NCBI GenBank assembly: GCA_039602395.1
Contig: JBCNJP010000027.1
Coordinates: forward strand, 114,926,354-114,990,353
DNA length: 64,000 bases
Direction: 5' to 3'
From: Deinandra increscens subsp. villosa
Taxonomy: Eukaryota; Streptophyta; Magnoliopsida; Asterales; Asteraceae
A model generated the notes under the pieces. It made no database searches and was not told where the DNA came from. It worked only from the letters and a program-made list of their open reading frames with translations. This document shows, in pieces, positions 21,520-33,800 of this stretch. The position numbers were made by a program, and so were the translations under genes. Each line of letters begins with the position of its first letter. Within the stretch, counting starts at the first letter, position 1.

Positions 21520-21529
21520 GACAATTGTC

Positions 21530-24414
21530 ATTATGCACCTTCTATTACTAGAGGTGTTATTTCAGTTTCATTGTTGAAAAACCAAGGATATATTAATGTT
21601 TTTAATAATATAAGTATTTCAGTTTCTAAGAATAATGTTCATTATTTTGATGCGATCCCTTGTAATGGCATTTATGAAATTGATATGCGTGGTTGCAACA
21701 ATAATAATTCATTGTATCATGTTAGCAAACGAGCCAAAACTAATTTGGACTCTACCTATCTATGGCACTGTCGTCTTGCCCATGTTGGCAAAAACCGCAT
21801 TGAAAGACTTCAATGTGAAGGGATCTTAAAATCAAATGATGAATTATTTGACAAATGCGTTTCCTGTATATCAGGAAAGATGACTAGAAAACCCTTTCCG
21901 AACAAGCCGCAAAGGGCAAAAGAGCTACTTGGACTCATCCATACCGATGTATGTGGCCCATTTAGACATGTGTCAAGACAAGGTGCTAGCTACTTCGTGA
22001 CTTTCACAGATGATTTCAGTCGTTATGGTTATGTTTACTTGCTTAAACATAAACATGAGGTATTTGAAACATTCAAAGAGTTTAAGAACGAAGTTGAAAA
22101 TCAACTCGGTAAGACCATCAAGATCCTTTGATCGGATCGTGGTGGTGAATACTTAAGCCAAGAGTTTAAGGATTATCTAAAAGCGTGTGGAATTGTCCAA
22201 CAGCTTACTCCTCCTTATACACCTCAGCATAATGGAGTATCTGAGAGGAGGAATCGTACCTTACTAGAGATGGTGAGGTCGATGATGAACCTTACAACTC
22301 TCCCATTATCATTTTGGGATTTTGCTCTAGAAACCGTTGTACGCGTTCTAAATATGGTTCCAACCAAGAAGGTTGAAAAGACACCATATCAATTATGGCA
22401 TGGAGAAGTCCCTGTGTTGTCTTACTTACGAGTCTGGGGATGTGAGGCACTTGTGAAGCGCGATACGCCTGACAAATTACAACCCAGGACGACTAAGTGC
22501 ATCTTCGTAGGATACCCAAAGGAAACAATGGGTTACTACTTCTATAATCCTTCCGAAAACACTGTTCGTGTTGCTCGATACGCTGAATTCTTTGAGAAGA
22601 ATTTTATAGCTCAAGAGAACAGTGGGAGAATTGTAGAACTATTGGAAGATGTTTCACCTTCTGAAATAACTAGCAATCATCAACTTGGGGGGGGGGGGGA
22701 TGTTCAAAGTGATGAACCTCAAGTCGATGATGATGATGATGCGATTCCACTTTGTAGATCCGAAAGGGTCATACGTCAACCGGATAGATGGCTTGGTCTA
22801 GTCGAATCCGAGGAAAACGTAGCAGGAGATCTCGATGAGCCTCCGAATTTCAAAGTTGCATTATCAGATCCAGAATCTGACAAATGGCTTGAAGCTGCGA
22901 ATGTGGAAATGAAATCCATGCAAGATAACCATGTTTGGACCCTAGTTGATCGTCCTCCTAACGCAAGAACCGTTGGAAGTAAATGGCTCTTCAAGAAGAA
23001 GACCGACATGGATGGAAATGTACACACCTATAAAGCTCGTCTCGTGGTGAAAGCATATACTCAACGTTTTGGCGTTGATTATGATGAGACCTTTTCACCA
23101 GTTGCTGACATTAGAGCTATTAGGATTCTCTTAGCCATAGCAGCATACTATGACTTTGAGATATGGCAAATGGATGTTAAGACTGCCTTCTTAAATGGTT
23201 ACTTGGACGAAGAAGTCTATATGGATCAACCCGAGGGGTTTGTGGATCCAAAACATCCCAACAAAGTATGCAAGCTTCAAAGGTCCATTTATGGACTAAA
23301 GCAAGCATCGAGAAGTTGGAATAAACGGTTTGATGAAGAAATCAAAAAGTTTGGTTTCGTTCAAAATCCCGATGAGCCATGTGTATATCGCAAAGCTAGT
23401 GGGAGCAATGTTACTTTCCTGGTCTTGTATGTGGATGACATATTGATCATAGGAAAACACATTCCAATGTTGCAAGATGTCAAAAACCATCTTGGAAAGT
23501 GTTTTGCCATGAAAGACTTGGGAGAAGCAGCATTCATTCTTGGAATCAAGATCTATAGAGATAGAACTAAGCGGTTGATTGGACTAAGTCAAAGTGCTTA
23601 TATTGATAAGATCTTGAAGCGATTCAAGATGGAGAATTCCAAGCGTGGTATAGTACCTATGCAGGAAGGATTTGGTCTATCGGTCAAACAAGGTGCTTCT
23701 ACACCTGATGAGGTGAAGCGCATGCAAAGAGTTCCTTATGCTTCGGTTGTAGGCTCTATAATGTATGCGGTGAGATGCACTAGGCCTGATGTAGCGTTCG
23801 CGCAAAATATCGTTAGCCGGTATCAACAGAATCCAGGTGAAAGTCACTGGACTGCTGTTAAGACCATTCTCAAGTACCTTCGGGCTACAAGATATTTATT
23901 TTTGGTGTATGGGGGAAATCCAGATCAAGAGCTCAAAGTGACCGGATACTATGATGTTGGATTTCAGACTGATAGAGATGACACGAAGTCTCTGTCTGGG
24001 TACGTCTTCGTTCTAAATGGAGGCGCTATGGATTGGAAGAGCAAGAAGCAAACCACAGTTACTATGTCTGCAACAGAGTCTGAGTACATTGCTGCGTCAG
24101 AGGCTGCAATGGAGGCTGTCTGGATAAGGAAGTTTATTAGTGGGCTTGACATTGTCCCCACAAGTAACTTGCCTATCGACAAGTACTGCGATAACTCGGG
24201 TGCATTAATCATCGGCAAAGAACCCGGAGTTCAGAAGGGCGCCAGACACTATGCCAGGAGATATCACTATGTTCGTGAGCAGATCGAACTTGGTGAAATA
24301 AAATTACTCAAAGTTCACACGGATATTAACTTAGCTGATCCTTTCACGAAAGCTCTATCGAGACCAAAACTTGAAAGGCATGCCGAGGGCATGGGACTTA
24401 GATTAGCTAGTTAA
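21530..24414 (+). pseudogene. B pol: integrase, reverse transcriptase, RNase H
   Basis: Copia-type pol. The integrase zinc region (WHCRLAHVGK...C-x2-C) is near 21760-21870; catalytic D residues lie in HTDVCG (about 21943) and SDRGGEY (about 22135), E in NGVSERRN (about 22237). Reverse transcriptase carries YVDD near 23428, RNase H SATESEYIAASEA near 24070. A TGA at 22129-22131 just before SDRGGEY replaces a codon that should be CGA, a C-to-T change at CpG. The frame is then open to TAG at 24412-24414. Loss of gag and protease plus the stop make it defective. A 13-G run near 22687 encodes a Gly stretch in the linker. Confidence 0.9.
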
Positions 24415-25248
24415 ATCATGTATGTCTGATGTTCCAGTATTTGGATAAAGGATGTAAACAATTTCTATTTATATAATGAAATAAAGTACTTGATATGTTT
24501 GATTTCATTTAATGGTTAAGTTGTGTCCTATATTTGCATGTTTAATCCATGAATACTTACTAAGTATTCTAAATTGTCCATTGTCGATTAACTATGTGGG
24601 AGCATAGTTAAACTAAGACAAAATCTGAGTAATTGGTTAGGATGGTCCCACCAAACTCACATGGTATTCATTGGATGCATACTGGACTGACCCACTAACG
24701 AATTGTCACTTTATGGATTGGCGTCATTAAGTGAAATTCGTAAATGGTTGCTTTATTTATCCTTAGACTTGAGATACAAGCAGGTCATGCATGTATGGAT
24801 TGCACCTACTTGATATAGGTCTAACTATCCTGAATAAGGTAGTACAAAAGGGCTATTTTCAGTAAGTGTAGTGAAGTATGTGACTTGACACGTGTAGTTA
24901 AGAGGATTTGTTCCTTCAGTTTTGTGCTGAAGCAGATACCACTGGGCCCCTCATTGGACTAATTAAGATGTTTGCATGGCCGTGCCCAAATGAAATCTAG
25001 AGATGTCTCGATTTGCAATTTGGTAATCTTAAGTTAGTTGTGAGAATGAGAAACACAATCGTTAAAGTATGGAATGACTTTAATCCATATCCATATTTAA
25101 CACGGTGTCGGTAACAAAGGGATAATAAAAGACTAAACCATTTAAATACACTTTGAGAAGCTGTATTTAAATATTTCTGGGAGCATTGGCGTGTTGCTAG
25201 ACGCTAACCAATGTTATTACCTTTACTATTGCAAGCTCAAGTGGGAGC
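24415..25248 (+). other. B 3' UTR rich in perfect inverted repeats
   Basis: No gene. It ends in the polypurine tract CAAGTGGGAGC. Seven hairpins with arms of 6-13 bp are visible: 24551-24569, 24589-24610, 24698-24741, 24777-24812, 24914-24932, 25140-25172 (11-bp perfect arms) and 25184-25213. Confidence 0.6.
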
Positions 25249-25941
25249 TGTAGGGATATGATCATGTAATAGTAAGCGTATGTCCGGAAATTATTTAAGC
25301 CTACGGGGTCACACGTCTCGACACCAAATGTATTAATATTAATTAATAGTTAATTAATATTTATCACGAATTACTAAAGAGGAATTAATTAAAAACTAAT
25401 AGTTAATTGTTAACAGGCCATTAGTTATTAATTAAAGAGAAGGGAATTGGACTAGATTAATTAAGGAACAAGTTGGTGGAGGCCCAAAGGCCTTGTACGA
25501 ATTCTAGAAATTCGTAAGCCTCATAGGGCTCATTGTGTTGCCCTAATCTTGTTCCCTAAGTTATCTAAACCCTATAAATAGAACCCCTTGGTTAAGAGTT
25601 TTGGTGACCATCAAAATCCAAGTGATTAGAGAAATCCAAAAACCCTAATTCTCTCCTCCTCCTCTCTTCTTCTAAATTTCAGCTAGGGTTTCTGATTCCC
25701 TTGAGTTCGAAATTGTGGTTTGACCAAAACTTGAAGAAGAAGGTTCATGATCAAGTGCTAGCACATAACATTGGTGTGTCGTGTGTGCGATCGTAGAGGG
25801 ATTTGCATTAAATCCTCCAAGAGATCAAGTCAATCCGAGCTCATAAGGTAAACATGTTCTATCCGGTTAGTTAGGTTAAATCATAGGATCGATCCGCTGC
25901 GTACTCATGAATAATATGATAAATAGTTATATAAACCAACA
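25249..25941 (+). repeat. 3' LTR of B
   Basis: 693 bp, TGTAGGG to CCAACA, without the MITE and so showing the empty target site. GGTCC follows at 25942-25946, after which A's leader with GTTCGG words continues to 26086. Confidence 0.93.
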
Positions 25942-25946
25942 GGTCC

Positions 25947-26086
25947 AAGTTCGGTTGGTCATCCGAGAGTGAGGTTCGGACAAAGTTCGGACATCTTTTC
26001 TTCGGCTAAGGTTCGGTCTAAGTTCGGAGGTAGTTCGGACGTGGTTTAGAACGGGTTCGGAGTGAACAATAACTTGCTTTTACAAA
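25947..26086 (+). repeat. Leader of A, GTTCGG word array, second half
   Basis: About nine further copies of GTTCGG, several in the pattern GGTTCGGACAAAGTTCGGAC, run up to the gag ATG at 26087. Removing B joins them to 8108-8251 as one array of about 17 words in 260 bases. Confidence 0.75.
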
Positions 26087-27446
26087 ATGTCCGATTTTCA
26101 AGCGTTCGCGGCTATTCAAAATTCGATGCAAGATAAAATGCAAACTATGTTTGACTATGATAATGAAATTGGAACAAGTCAGAAAGTTCCTAAATTATTA
26201 CGATTGGAAGATTATCATAGTTGGGCTACACGATTTGAAGCACATGTTAACACAAATGATATTGATATGTGGTTGTCTTATCATGAACCATATCTTTATC
26301 CCAAAGATGCGTCTGGTGAACCAATTCTTCAAATAAAATTCAATAATGATCAAAAGAAAGCATATCAAGCTGAAAAGAAGGCGTATGGTACTTTGACAAT
26401 GGCATTGCTGAAAGAATTATTACATCAATTTTCTGCTAACATTACATCATACAGCTTATGGAATGCTTTGCAGAAAAGATGTGAGGGCAATGACCAATAC
26501 AAGAAAAGTCATCAAAAAGTTTTGAGAAAAGAGTTTGATAGTTTTAAACATTATCAGGATGAATCAATTTCGTATCTGATTGCAAGATTTGCACATTTGA
26601 TTAGTGAAATGAGTCTGGTAAATCTTACAAAGGAAGATGCTGAATTGAAAGAAAAGATTTTAGAAGCATTACCAGAAAAGTGGAAAAATTATGTGATGAT
26701 GGTTACTCATGATAAAGAATATTCTGGTCTGAGTTATAATGATTTGATTCAAAGGATACAAGCACGGGATATGGAGTTGATGGTGAATAAATCACTTCCT
26801 GCACAAATCCAAAATCCAGCGGGGTATCATGGTGAAAATGTATCTACAATCAATACTGGGAAATCTAATATTCTTAGTTCCGCACCCCCTACAGCATTTC
26901 TTGCAGGTAAATCTGAAATTCCTAGTTATTCTGTTGGTTATAATGTTTCTGTTCCTAGTTCTTCGAGTCAAAATGCATTGTCTGCTCAAACTACTGATGA
27001 TTATAATGCGTTAATGTCTGCGTTGGTATCTTCATATTTTGGTGTTATTACTGGTGCTGTGAGTAATGCTGAGTTGACAAATGAAGATTATGATCAAATC
27101 GGTTATGATCATTTGGAAGAGATGGATTTAAACTGGCGCTATGCTGGTTCAAAGAACGAAGGAATTTTTTAATAGAACTGGCAAGAAAAGATTGAATCAA
27201 GATGGGAAGATTGGTTTGGACAAATCTAAGGTGAAATGTTTTAAATGTTCGGCATATGGTCACTTTGCAAGAGAATGTCCAAGTTCAACTGAAAACAAGT
27301 TGAAGTTTGGTCAACATGCTCATATGGTTTATCATTCACGAAGTGAAAATTCTAAGATTGAAGAAAAAGCTGTCTCTTTTGAAGAGAAATTAAATGAGGT
27401 GTTTTGGCATCCAAATGAATTTGCCTGGAATGCAGATTCTAAAGCA
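26087..27446 (+). pseudogene. gag of element A, 5' part
   Basis: ATG 26087 opens 361 codons aligned with D's Gag from its first residue (MSDF) through the copia-type Gag domain (VPKLLRLEDYHSW). A shift near 27140-27170 moves the frame, which then encodes the zinc knuckle CFKCSAYGHFAREC (about 27238-27280) and breaks where T inserted. Gag would form the particle; this copy is broken by the shift, by T and by later shifts. Confidence 0.85.
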
Positions 27447-27451
27447 AAAAT

Positions 27452-30116
27452 TGTGACAACTGTAACTTCCCAAGTTAACCCCGTTAAGTTTTTCCGTTAG
27501 TTCCGTTAACGAACCCGAGACCCGTTATTTGAATGATTACATTTTTATACATGTTTATTTGCTAATTAATTTTAGTAACTTGTTTCGTGAACTTATTTCG
27601 TGAACTTATTTCGTGATCTTATGTGTTAATTGTGAAAATTTGCATTTTTATGCGAAACCGGGCTTCGTGTGTAAATTTGCATTTTTATGTATAAATGATA
27701 AATTTATATAACCCGACTAAATTTTACATACTAAATGATTTAAAAACATTTAGAAACATTTTTAGAAGTTTTACTTTACAACTTCTAGTTAAAAACCCAT
27801 TTAAAATGAGTTCTATGCCTTAAATGATTAAAAGAAAACTTGAGGGACCAAAGGTGTAACATTTAATTAAAAGAAATCTGCATTTTATCTTCCTCCCCAC
27901 CCTCACTTCACGACATCAGCTCCTCTCCCCCTCTTCTTCACGATCAAAACACACACACACACACCCACTTACAAAAATCGCGAAATCAAGCACAAAGGAG
28001 CAAAAATTCGGAGTTTGGAAGCTCAATCAAGCTCCTAGAACACTCAAGCCAGCTTCCTCTTCTCCTCTTCTACTCCTACTCGCGATTTCTACCTCCAATT
28101 TGTAAGCCCTAACTTTTTGAATCCGAAATTTGTTGTTGCATGTGTGTTCTATGGTGTTTTTATGCTAAATGGTGAGCTATTATGCTCTTGATTCATGTTT
28201 TAGGTTGAGATATGTTAGTTTATGATTTAGGACAGATTTGTAATGAGTTTTAATTCTGGGTTTTGAGCTTGAAATCTGCTATGTGTGCTTTTGTATGATT
28301 GTTGGGTGTTTGGTTATGGAAATTGGGTGTAATGTGCTTAATTGCTAGCTCAAGGTTGAGATTTTGATATGAATATGGTATGATCTTGTTAGGAACAGAA
28401 ATTGCATGATATTATGGTCATAAACTTGTTGGTAGGTGTTAATTTGATCAAATGTTAGCATAGAGTTGAAATGCTAGTCATGGGCAAACTTGGAAATTTC
28501 TAACAGCTTTGACCAGAATTTTTGGTCAACTTGCAGCTGTCATAACTTACTCAATTTTCATCGAAATCAGTTGATTCTTTTTCCCTAGTAAAGTATTGTG
28601 TCTTAGCTTTACAACGGCTACTCGCACACTTTCTAAAACCTCCGTTTGGTCACTCAAAACACAGCTGCAAGTCGGGTACTCAAAGCTGTCATTTTCTGTG
28701 AAAAGTGGACTTTTCATTTTGGTTGAGCATGTTAATCTTGTTCTAATGGTGTGTTTGCTATCCGTAAATGATGTTTATATATTAAAAGTAAGATCTGGAG
28801 ATGTTGGTTCATAAATTCCAAATTTTGAATGAGATATGCAAGTTTTTCATTTCCTTTAACTAGTTTACTAAACACTAAAATGTGCCAACTTCCGATGTGC
28901 ATAACTTCTTCGTTTCTCAACATTTTTAGTTGATTCTTTTTGCTACAATTCCTAAATGACATGTAGTATATGCCTGTAAAATTAAAGGATCTAATTCCAA
29001 GTATTGTGGATTTTAGCTATGCCACTAGCTAAGTGCTTGAAGTTTGACTTTCTGGGTCAACTTTGACTCAAATTTCAATTGCTTGATTTTCTCCCAATTT
29101 GGGACTTGTATGTGCATTGAGTGACTTGTATGATTGCATGAAACATGTTTAGGTGCTTACGTGCTAGTTTCGTCCTTGCGACACCTTCTAATTTCATTAG
29201 ACCATATTTATCCGAATAGGTTGACTTTGACCAACCTGTTGAACCAAGTGCTAGGTACCAGTGCACCCTAAGGTGAGTTTCACTTACTATTATTGTTATA
29301 TCCGGTTTAGGATGATAACGCACAGATAGTTGCATCCGGTAAAGGATGGCAACCCAACGGTAAAGGTATTTCTTTACTTGAGTAATTTTCCGACAAAATA
29401 TCATATGTTGCACTGAATTGCTTTATTTATAAAAAGTCCTTACATTCGGGCCGTTAATATACAATAGCGAGGTAATGTTGAGTAGTACTACTGGGGATTG
29501 ACAACCCCGCTCAGCGGTGCACGGGATGCACCCTCCGACTGGCGGTCGGACTGAGATCAATGTTAGCCTACCCACCGTGATCCGGATGGACACGGGAAGG
29601 CAAGGTTCATAGGTATCCCCTATCCAAACATTGTCAGCTTCGGTTACGAACGATTCAGGTGTGCATAACTATAGGCTAGCTACCTACGATATGGAACTTT
29701 ACTGGCCCTATGATTAATGATTGTGTTTTACCTGTCTTTATTCATACATTAGGTCTACATGTGGCGTGTAGACCGCCTTAGTGAACTCACCAGCCTTGGC
29801 TGACACTTGATTGTTGTTTTCTTTTCAGGTCGTTAGGAGGATCATGGACAGCACCGGAGGCGGCAGTACTTCTTATGGATACCTTTTGAAAAACCCGGAA
29901 TTTCAAATATTTAAATCCATCGTTTTGTAACACCATAACTGCAAACTTTATTTATGCTTCCGCTGAACTGTTAAACTTACTGTTTTGGACTGTAACTTAA
30001 ACCTTATGCTAACTTTTAAACCCCGTTATGGTTTGGTTGTAACTGAAGTCTGGGATCCTGGTCTGGATCACACCCCACACGGTTATACTCCGTTAGTGGA
30101 AATTGGGGGTGTGACA
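27452..30116 (+). repeat. 5' LTR of T
   Basis: TGTGACAACTG to GGGTGTGACA, 2665 bp. A short AC run near 27949-27963 sits in the probable start region. Frames of about 70-110 codons inside are identical in the 3' LTR only because the LTRs are identical; I do not take them as genes. Confidence 0.95.
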
Positions 30117-30119
30117 GAT

Positions 30120-30137
30120 TGGTATCAGAGCCCTTGG
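30120..30137 (+). other. Primer-binding site of T (tRNA-Met type)
   Basis: TGGTATCAGAGCCCTTGG begins four bases after the 5' LTR and is complementary to initiator tRNA-Met, usual for Tekay-like elements. Confidence 0.9.
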
Positions 30138-30362
30138 TTACAGCGAACCAGAACATTTTTAAAAGTAAAATTTCTGAACTGTAACTGTTTTTGAAAACTT
30201 TGGTTACAACCCGTTCCGCAAAGTACTGCCCCGCGTGCTGAAGATGATCCTCATTTAGAATTCTTGTCTTGTGACGGTATTGGAACCTGAAAATTTTTGG
30301 GTGGAAATTTTTCTTTTCCGAGACTTAGAAATTTCTGAGTTAGAAAATTTTTCTAAGTATAA

Positions 30363-30654
30363 CCTTAGCGAACTTGTTGCATCCTTCTTAGCGTACTTGG
30401 TAACTCTTCTTAGCGGACTTCATTTCGCTCTTAGCGAACTTGATTTGATTTTTACCCTTAGCGGACTTGATTGGAGTTTTGCACTTAGCGAACTTAAATC
30501 CTTCCTAGCGAACTTCTGCTAGCGAACTTGACTACTCATCTTAGCGTACTTATCACATGCTTAGCGAACTTGTCATATGCTTAGCGAACTTGTTACATGC
30601 TTAGCGAACTTGTTAAGTATCTAGCGAACTTCATGATGTTCTTAGCGAACTTGT
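30363..30654 (+). repeat. CTTAGCGAACTTG word array in the leader of T
   Basis: About 14 copies of CTTAGCGAACTTG or variants (CTTAGCGTACTT, CTTAGCGGACTT, CTAGCGAACTT) at 13-30 bp spacing, all in one direction. Sequences between copies are unrelated, so this is an interspersed word array rather than a simple tandem repeat. It lies in the untranslated leader between primer site and gag ATG; the leader's other parts (30138-30362, 30655-30881) show nothing further. Confidence 0.85.
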
Positions 30655-30881
30655 ATGACTGCTATGATATTGCTTCTAGTCTGTGATGCCAACATAACTT
30701 GTACTACGTGTTTACATGTTCTTAACACTATTACCACCGCATTACAACTTAAAATGCACTGTTCATGTAAATGAATGCTTTATGTGAATTGTACTTGTAT
30801 GCAACACTTAACGGAACTTAGCAACTTTCTAGTATTGGGAATACTAACCCTTGGAAGTTTTGCATTGATTTGCTAGAAATC

Positions 30882-33800
30882 ATGCCTCCGCGGAGAGATC
30901 CCGAAACCAACCCAGGAACCTTTACTCCTGCACAGGTTCAGAATATGATCAATCAAGGGGTAGCAGCAGCCCTAGCAGCCGCTCAGCAACATTTCCAAGG
31001 TCAACCGCCTCAATGCACATTCAAAGCGTTCATGGATTGCAAGCCAATGGTATTTAAGGGTGACGAAGGTGCTGTAGGCCTACTTAGATGGCTTGAGAAG
31101 TCAGAGAAGGTGTTTTTAATGTGTAACTGCCCGGATGGGGATAAGGTGAAGTATGCTACAGGCACACTTGAGGATTCCGCGCTGACATGGTGGAATGCCC
31201 AAATTCAGATATTGGGACTAAATGAAGCTAACGCCATGACGTGGCAAGAATTCAGGGACGCAATCATGGAGGAGTATTGTCCTCGTGATCAAGTTAGGAG
31301 ACTGGAAGTCGAGTTTGGAAACTCTAAAATGGAAGGCTCAGAGATAGAAGAGTACACCACCCGTTATCAAGCCTATTCTCGACTCTGTCCGACAATGGTG
31401 GATGCTGAATATAAACGAATTGAGTTGTATGTGGAAGGACTGGTACCACAAATCAAGGGTATGGTTACCTCATCTAATCCCACTTATGTGCGACAGGCAA
31501 TCCGGCTGGCGCACAAACTAACTGATCAGGCGGTGGCTCAAGGAACTTTGCCACCAAGAAAAGCCCCAAAAGCTGCCCTAGATGGGAAGAGGCAGAGAGA
31601 TGAGGAACCAAGTAACCTCACAAATTCTGGCAACAACACTGGGAGGTCTTCAAACTCCCAGAATCAGAACAGGAAGTTTGATAACTCCAAGGGAGGTTAT
31701 GGTAACAACGGTGGCGGTGGCAACCAAAACCGACAAGGTAACAGTGGGCAGGGTTCCAGCAGGTACAGGGGAAAGTCACCCTACTGTAACAAGTGTAACA
31801 CACACCACAATGGTGACTGTAGCCGGCCAACATGCGAGCGGTGTGGTAAGATGGGACATGTTGCCAAGAATTGTCGAGGTGATCTGCTGAACCGACCCCA
31901 GCAGAATAATGAAGGCCCCCGTGGGTGTTTCGAGTGCGGGAAACCTGGGCACCTGAAGAAAGATTGCCCTCAGTTGAAGAAAGGCGGAAACAACAACAAC
32001 AACAACAACCGCAACAACAACAACAATAATGGTGGTGGTAATGGAAACGGGGGAAATGGTGGTCGCGGACGAGCATTTGTCATGGGTTCTGGTGAAGCGA
32101 AGGAAGACGCTAACGTGATTACTGGTAAGTTTCTCCTCAACAACTACTTTGCGAATGTGTTATTTGATTCTGGTGCCGAGAAAAGTTTCATTTCAACTAA
32201 GTTTTGCAAATTGATAAAGGCCAAGACAGAACCCCTAGGAGCTAACTACACTGTTGAATTAGCTAACGGTAAGCTTATCGATGCAACACATATAGTTAAG
32301 GATTGTACCTTAGAACTCTCAGGTCATAAGTTCGACATAGATTTGATGCCTTTCACAATCGGTAGCTTCGACGTAATTATTGGTATGGACTGGTTGTCCA
32401 TGCACCACGCAGAACTCGTCTGTCGAGAAAAAGTCATACGTATTCCCTCCGCAAACGGAGAAGTACTCTCGATTCAGGGTGAAAAGGGAGGTACTGTCTC
32501 CGGAATCATATCTTACCTCAAGGCACAGAAGTACCTTCGGAAAGGACACGTGGCCGTTCTGGCAACGGTTACGGATCAAAGCCTCGTAAAGAAGAAAATT
32601 GAAGATTTTCCGATAGTTCGTGATTTCCCCGATGTATTCCCAGAAGAATTACCTGGTCTACCTCCACATAGACAAGTCGAGTTCGGAATCGACCTTGTTC
32701 CCGGTGCAGCTCCGGTTGCGCGAGCTCCGTACCGTTTGGCAGTGAACGAATTACACGAGTTATCCATTCAACTACAAGAGCTGCTAGACAAAGGTTTTAT
32801 CAGGCCTAGCTCATCGCCATGGGGCGCGCCAGTTTTATTCGTCCGGAAGAAAGACGGGACGTTCAGGATGTGCATAGATTACCGCGAGCTCAACAAAGTC
32901 ACTATCAAGAACCGATATCCTCTCCCTCGGATCGACGATCTCTTCGACCAACTGCAAGGATCCAGTTATTTCTCCAAAATTGACTTAAGGTCCGGATATC
33001 ATCAACTCAGAATCCGCGAAGAGGACATTTCAAAGACGGCTTTCAGAACGCGCTACGGTCATTACGAGTTTCTAGTCATGCCTTTCGGCTTAACGAACGC
33101 ACCGGCGGTGTTCATGGACCTCATGAACCGCGTGTGCAAACCTTACCTGGATCAGTTCGTAATTGTTTTCATCGACGACATACTCGTTTACTCAAGGACG
33201 AAAGAAGAACACGAGAAACACCTGCGGTTAATACTAGAATTGTTAAGGAAGGAGCAACTCTACGCCAAATTCTCCAAATGTGACTTCTGGATCCGAGAAG
33301 TTCAATTTCTGGGCCACATCGTCAACGAGCAAGGTATTCACGTTGACCCAGCCAAAGTAGAGGCGATCAAGAATTGGTCTACACCACGAGCACCAACAGA
33401 AATTCGACAATTTCTAGGGTTAGCGGGTTACTACCGTCGTTTCATCCAGGGATTCTCTCAGATAGCCCACCCGCTAACCGCTCTTACGCATAAAGGTGTT
33501 CAGTACCGATGGGGTGAAAAAGAAGAAACAGCTTTTCAGACTTTGAAAGAAAAACTTTGTACCGCGCCTGTATTATCTCTACCGGATGGTGTTGACGACT
33601 TCGAGGTCTATTGTGACGCTTCTCTCCAAGGACTTGGATGTGTTTTGATGCAAAGAGGTAAAGTCATCGCTTACGGGTCAAGACAGCTAAAGTCTCACGA
33701 AAAGAATTACACAACGCATGATCTGGAGTTAGGAGCTGTCGTATTCGCCTTAAAGTTTTGGAGACACTACCTGTACGGTACCAAGTGCACGATATTCACC

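Larger units (their letters stand above)
8252..25941 (+). mobile_element. Ty1/copia retrotransposon B, defective
   Basis: LTRs 8252-9496 (including a MITE) and 25249-25941 (693 bp), with the duplication GGTCC at 8247-8251 and 25942-25946. Once the MITE and one duplication copy are removed, the 5' LTR is also 693 bp. By eye the LTRs differ at about 18 sites (about 2.6 %), mostly transitions. Order of domains is gag remnant, integrase, reverse transcriptase, RNase H, as in Ty1/copia. Most of gag and protease is deleted and element G lies in the leader. Confidence 0.92.

Noticed and set aside
28596..28814. Small frames inside the LTRs of T, repeated exactly at 36625-36843 (and the minus frames 28732-29413 with copies at 36761-37442)
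   Set aside because: They are identical only because the LTRs are identical and they resemble no protein; not evidence of coding.
31618..32076. Minus-strand Cys/His-rich frame in T
   Set aside because: Shadow of the Asn/Gly-rich linker and zinc knuckles of the intact gag-pol frame.
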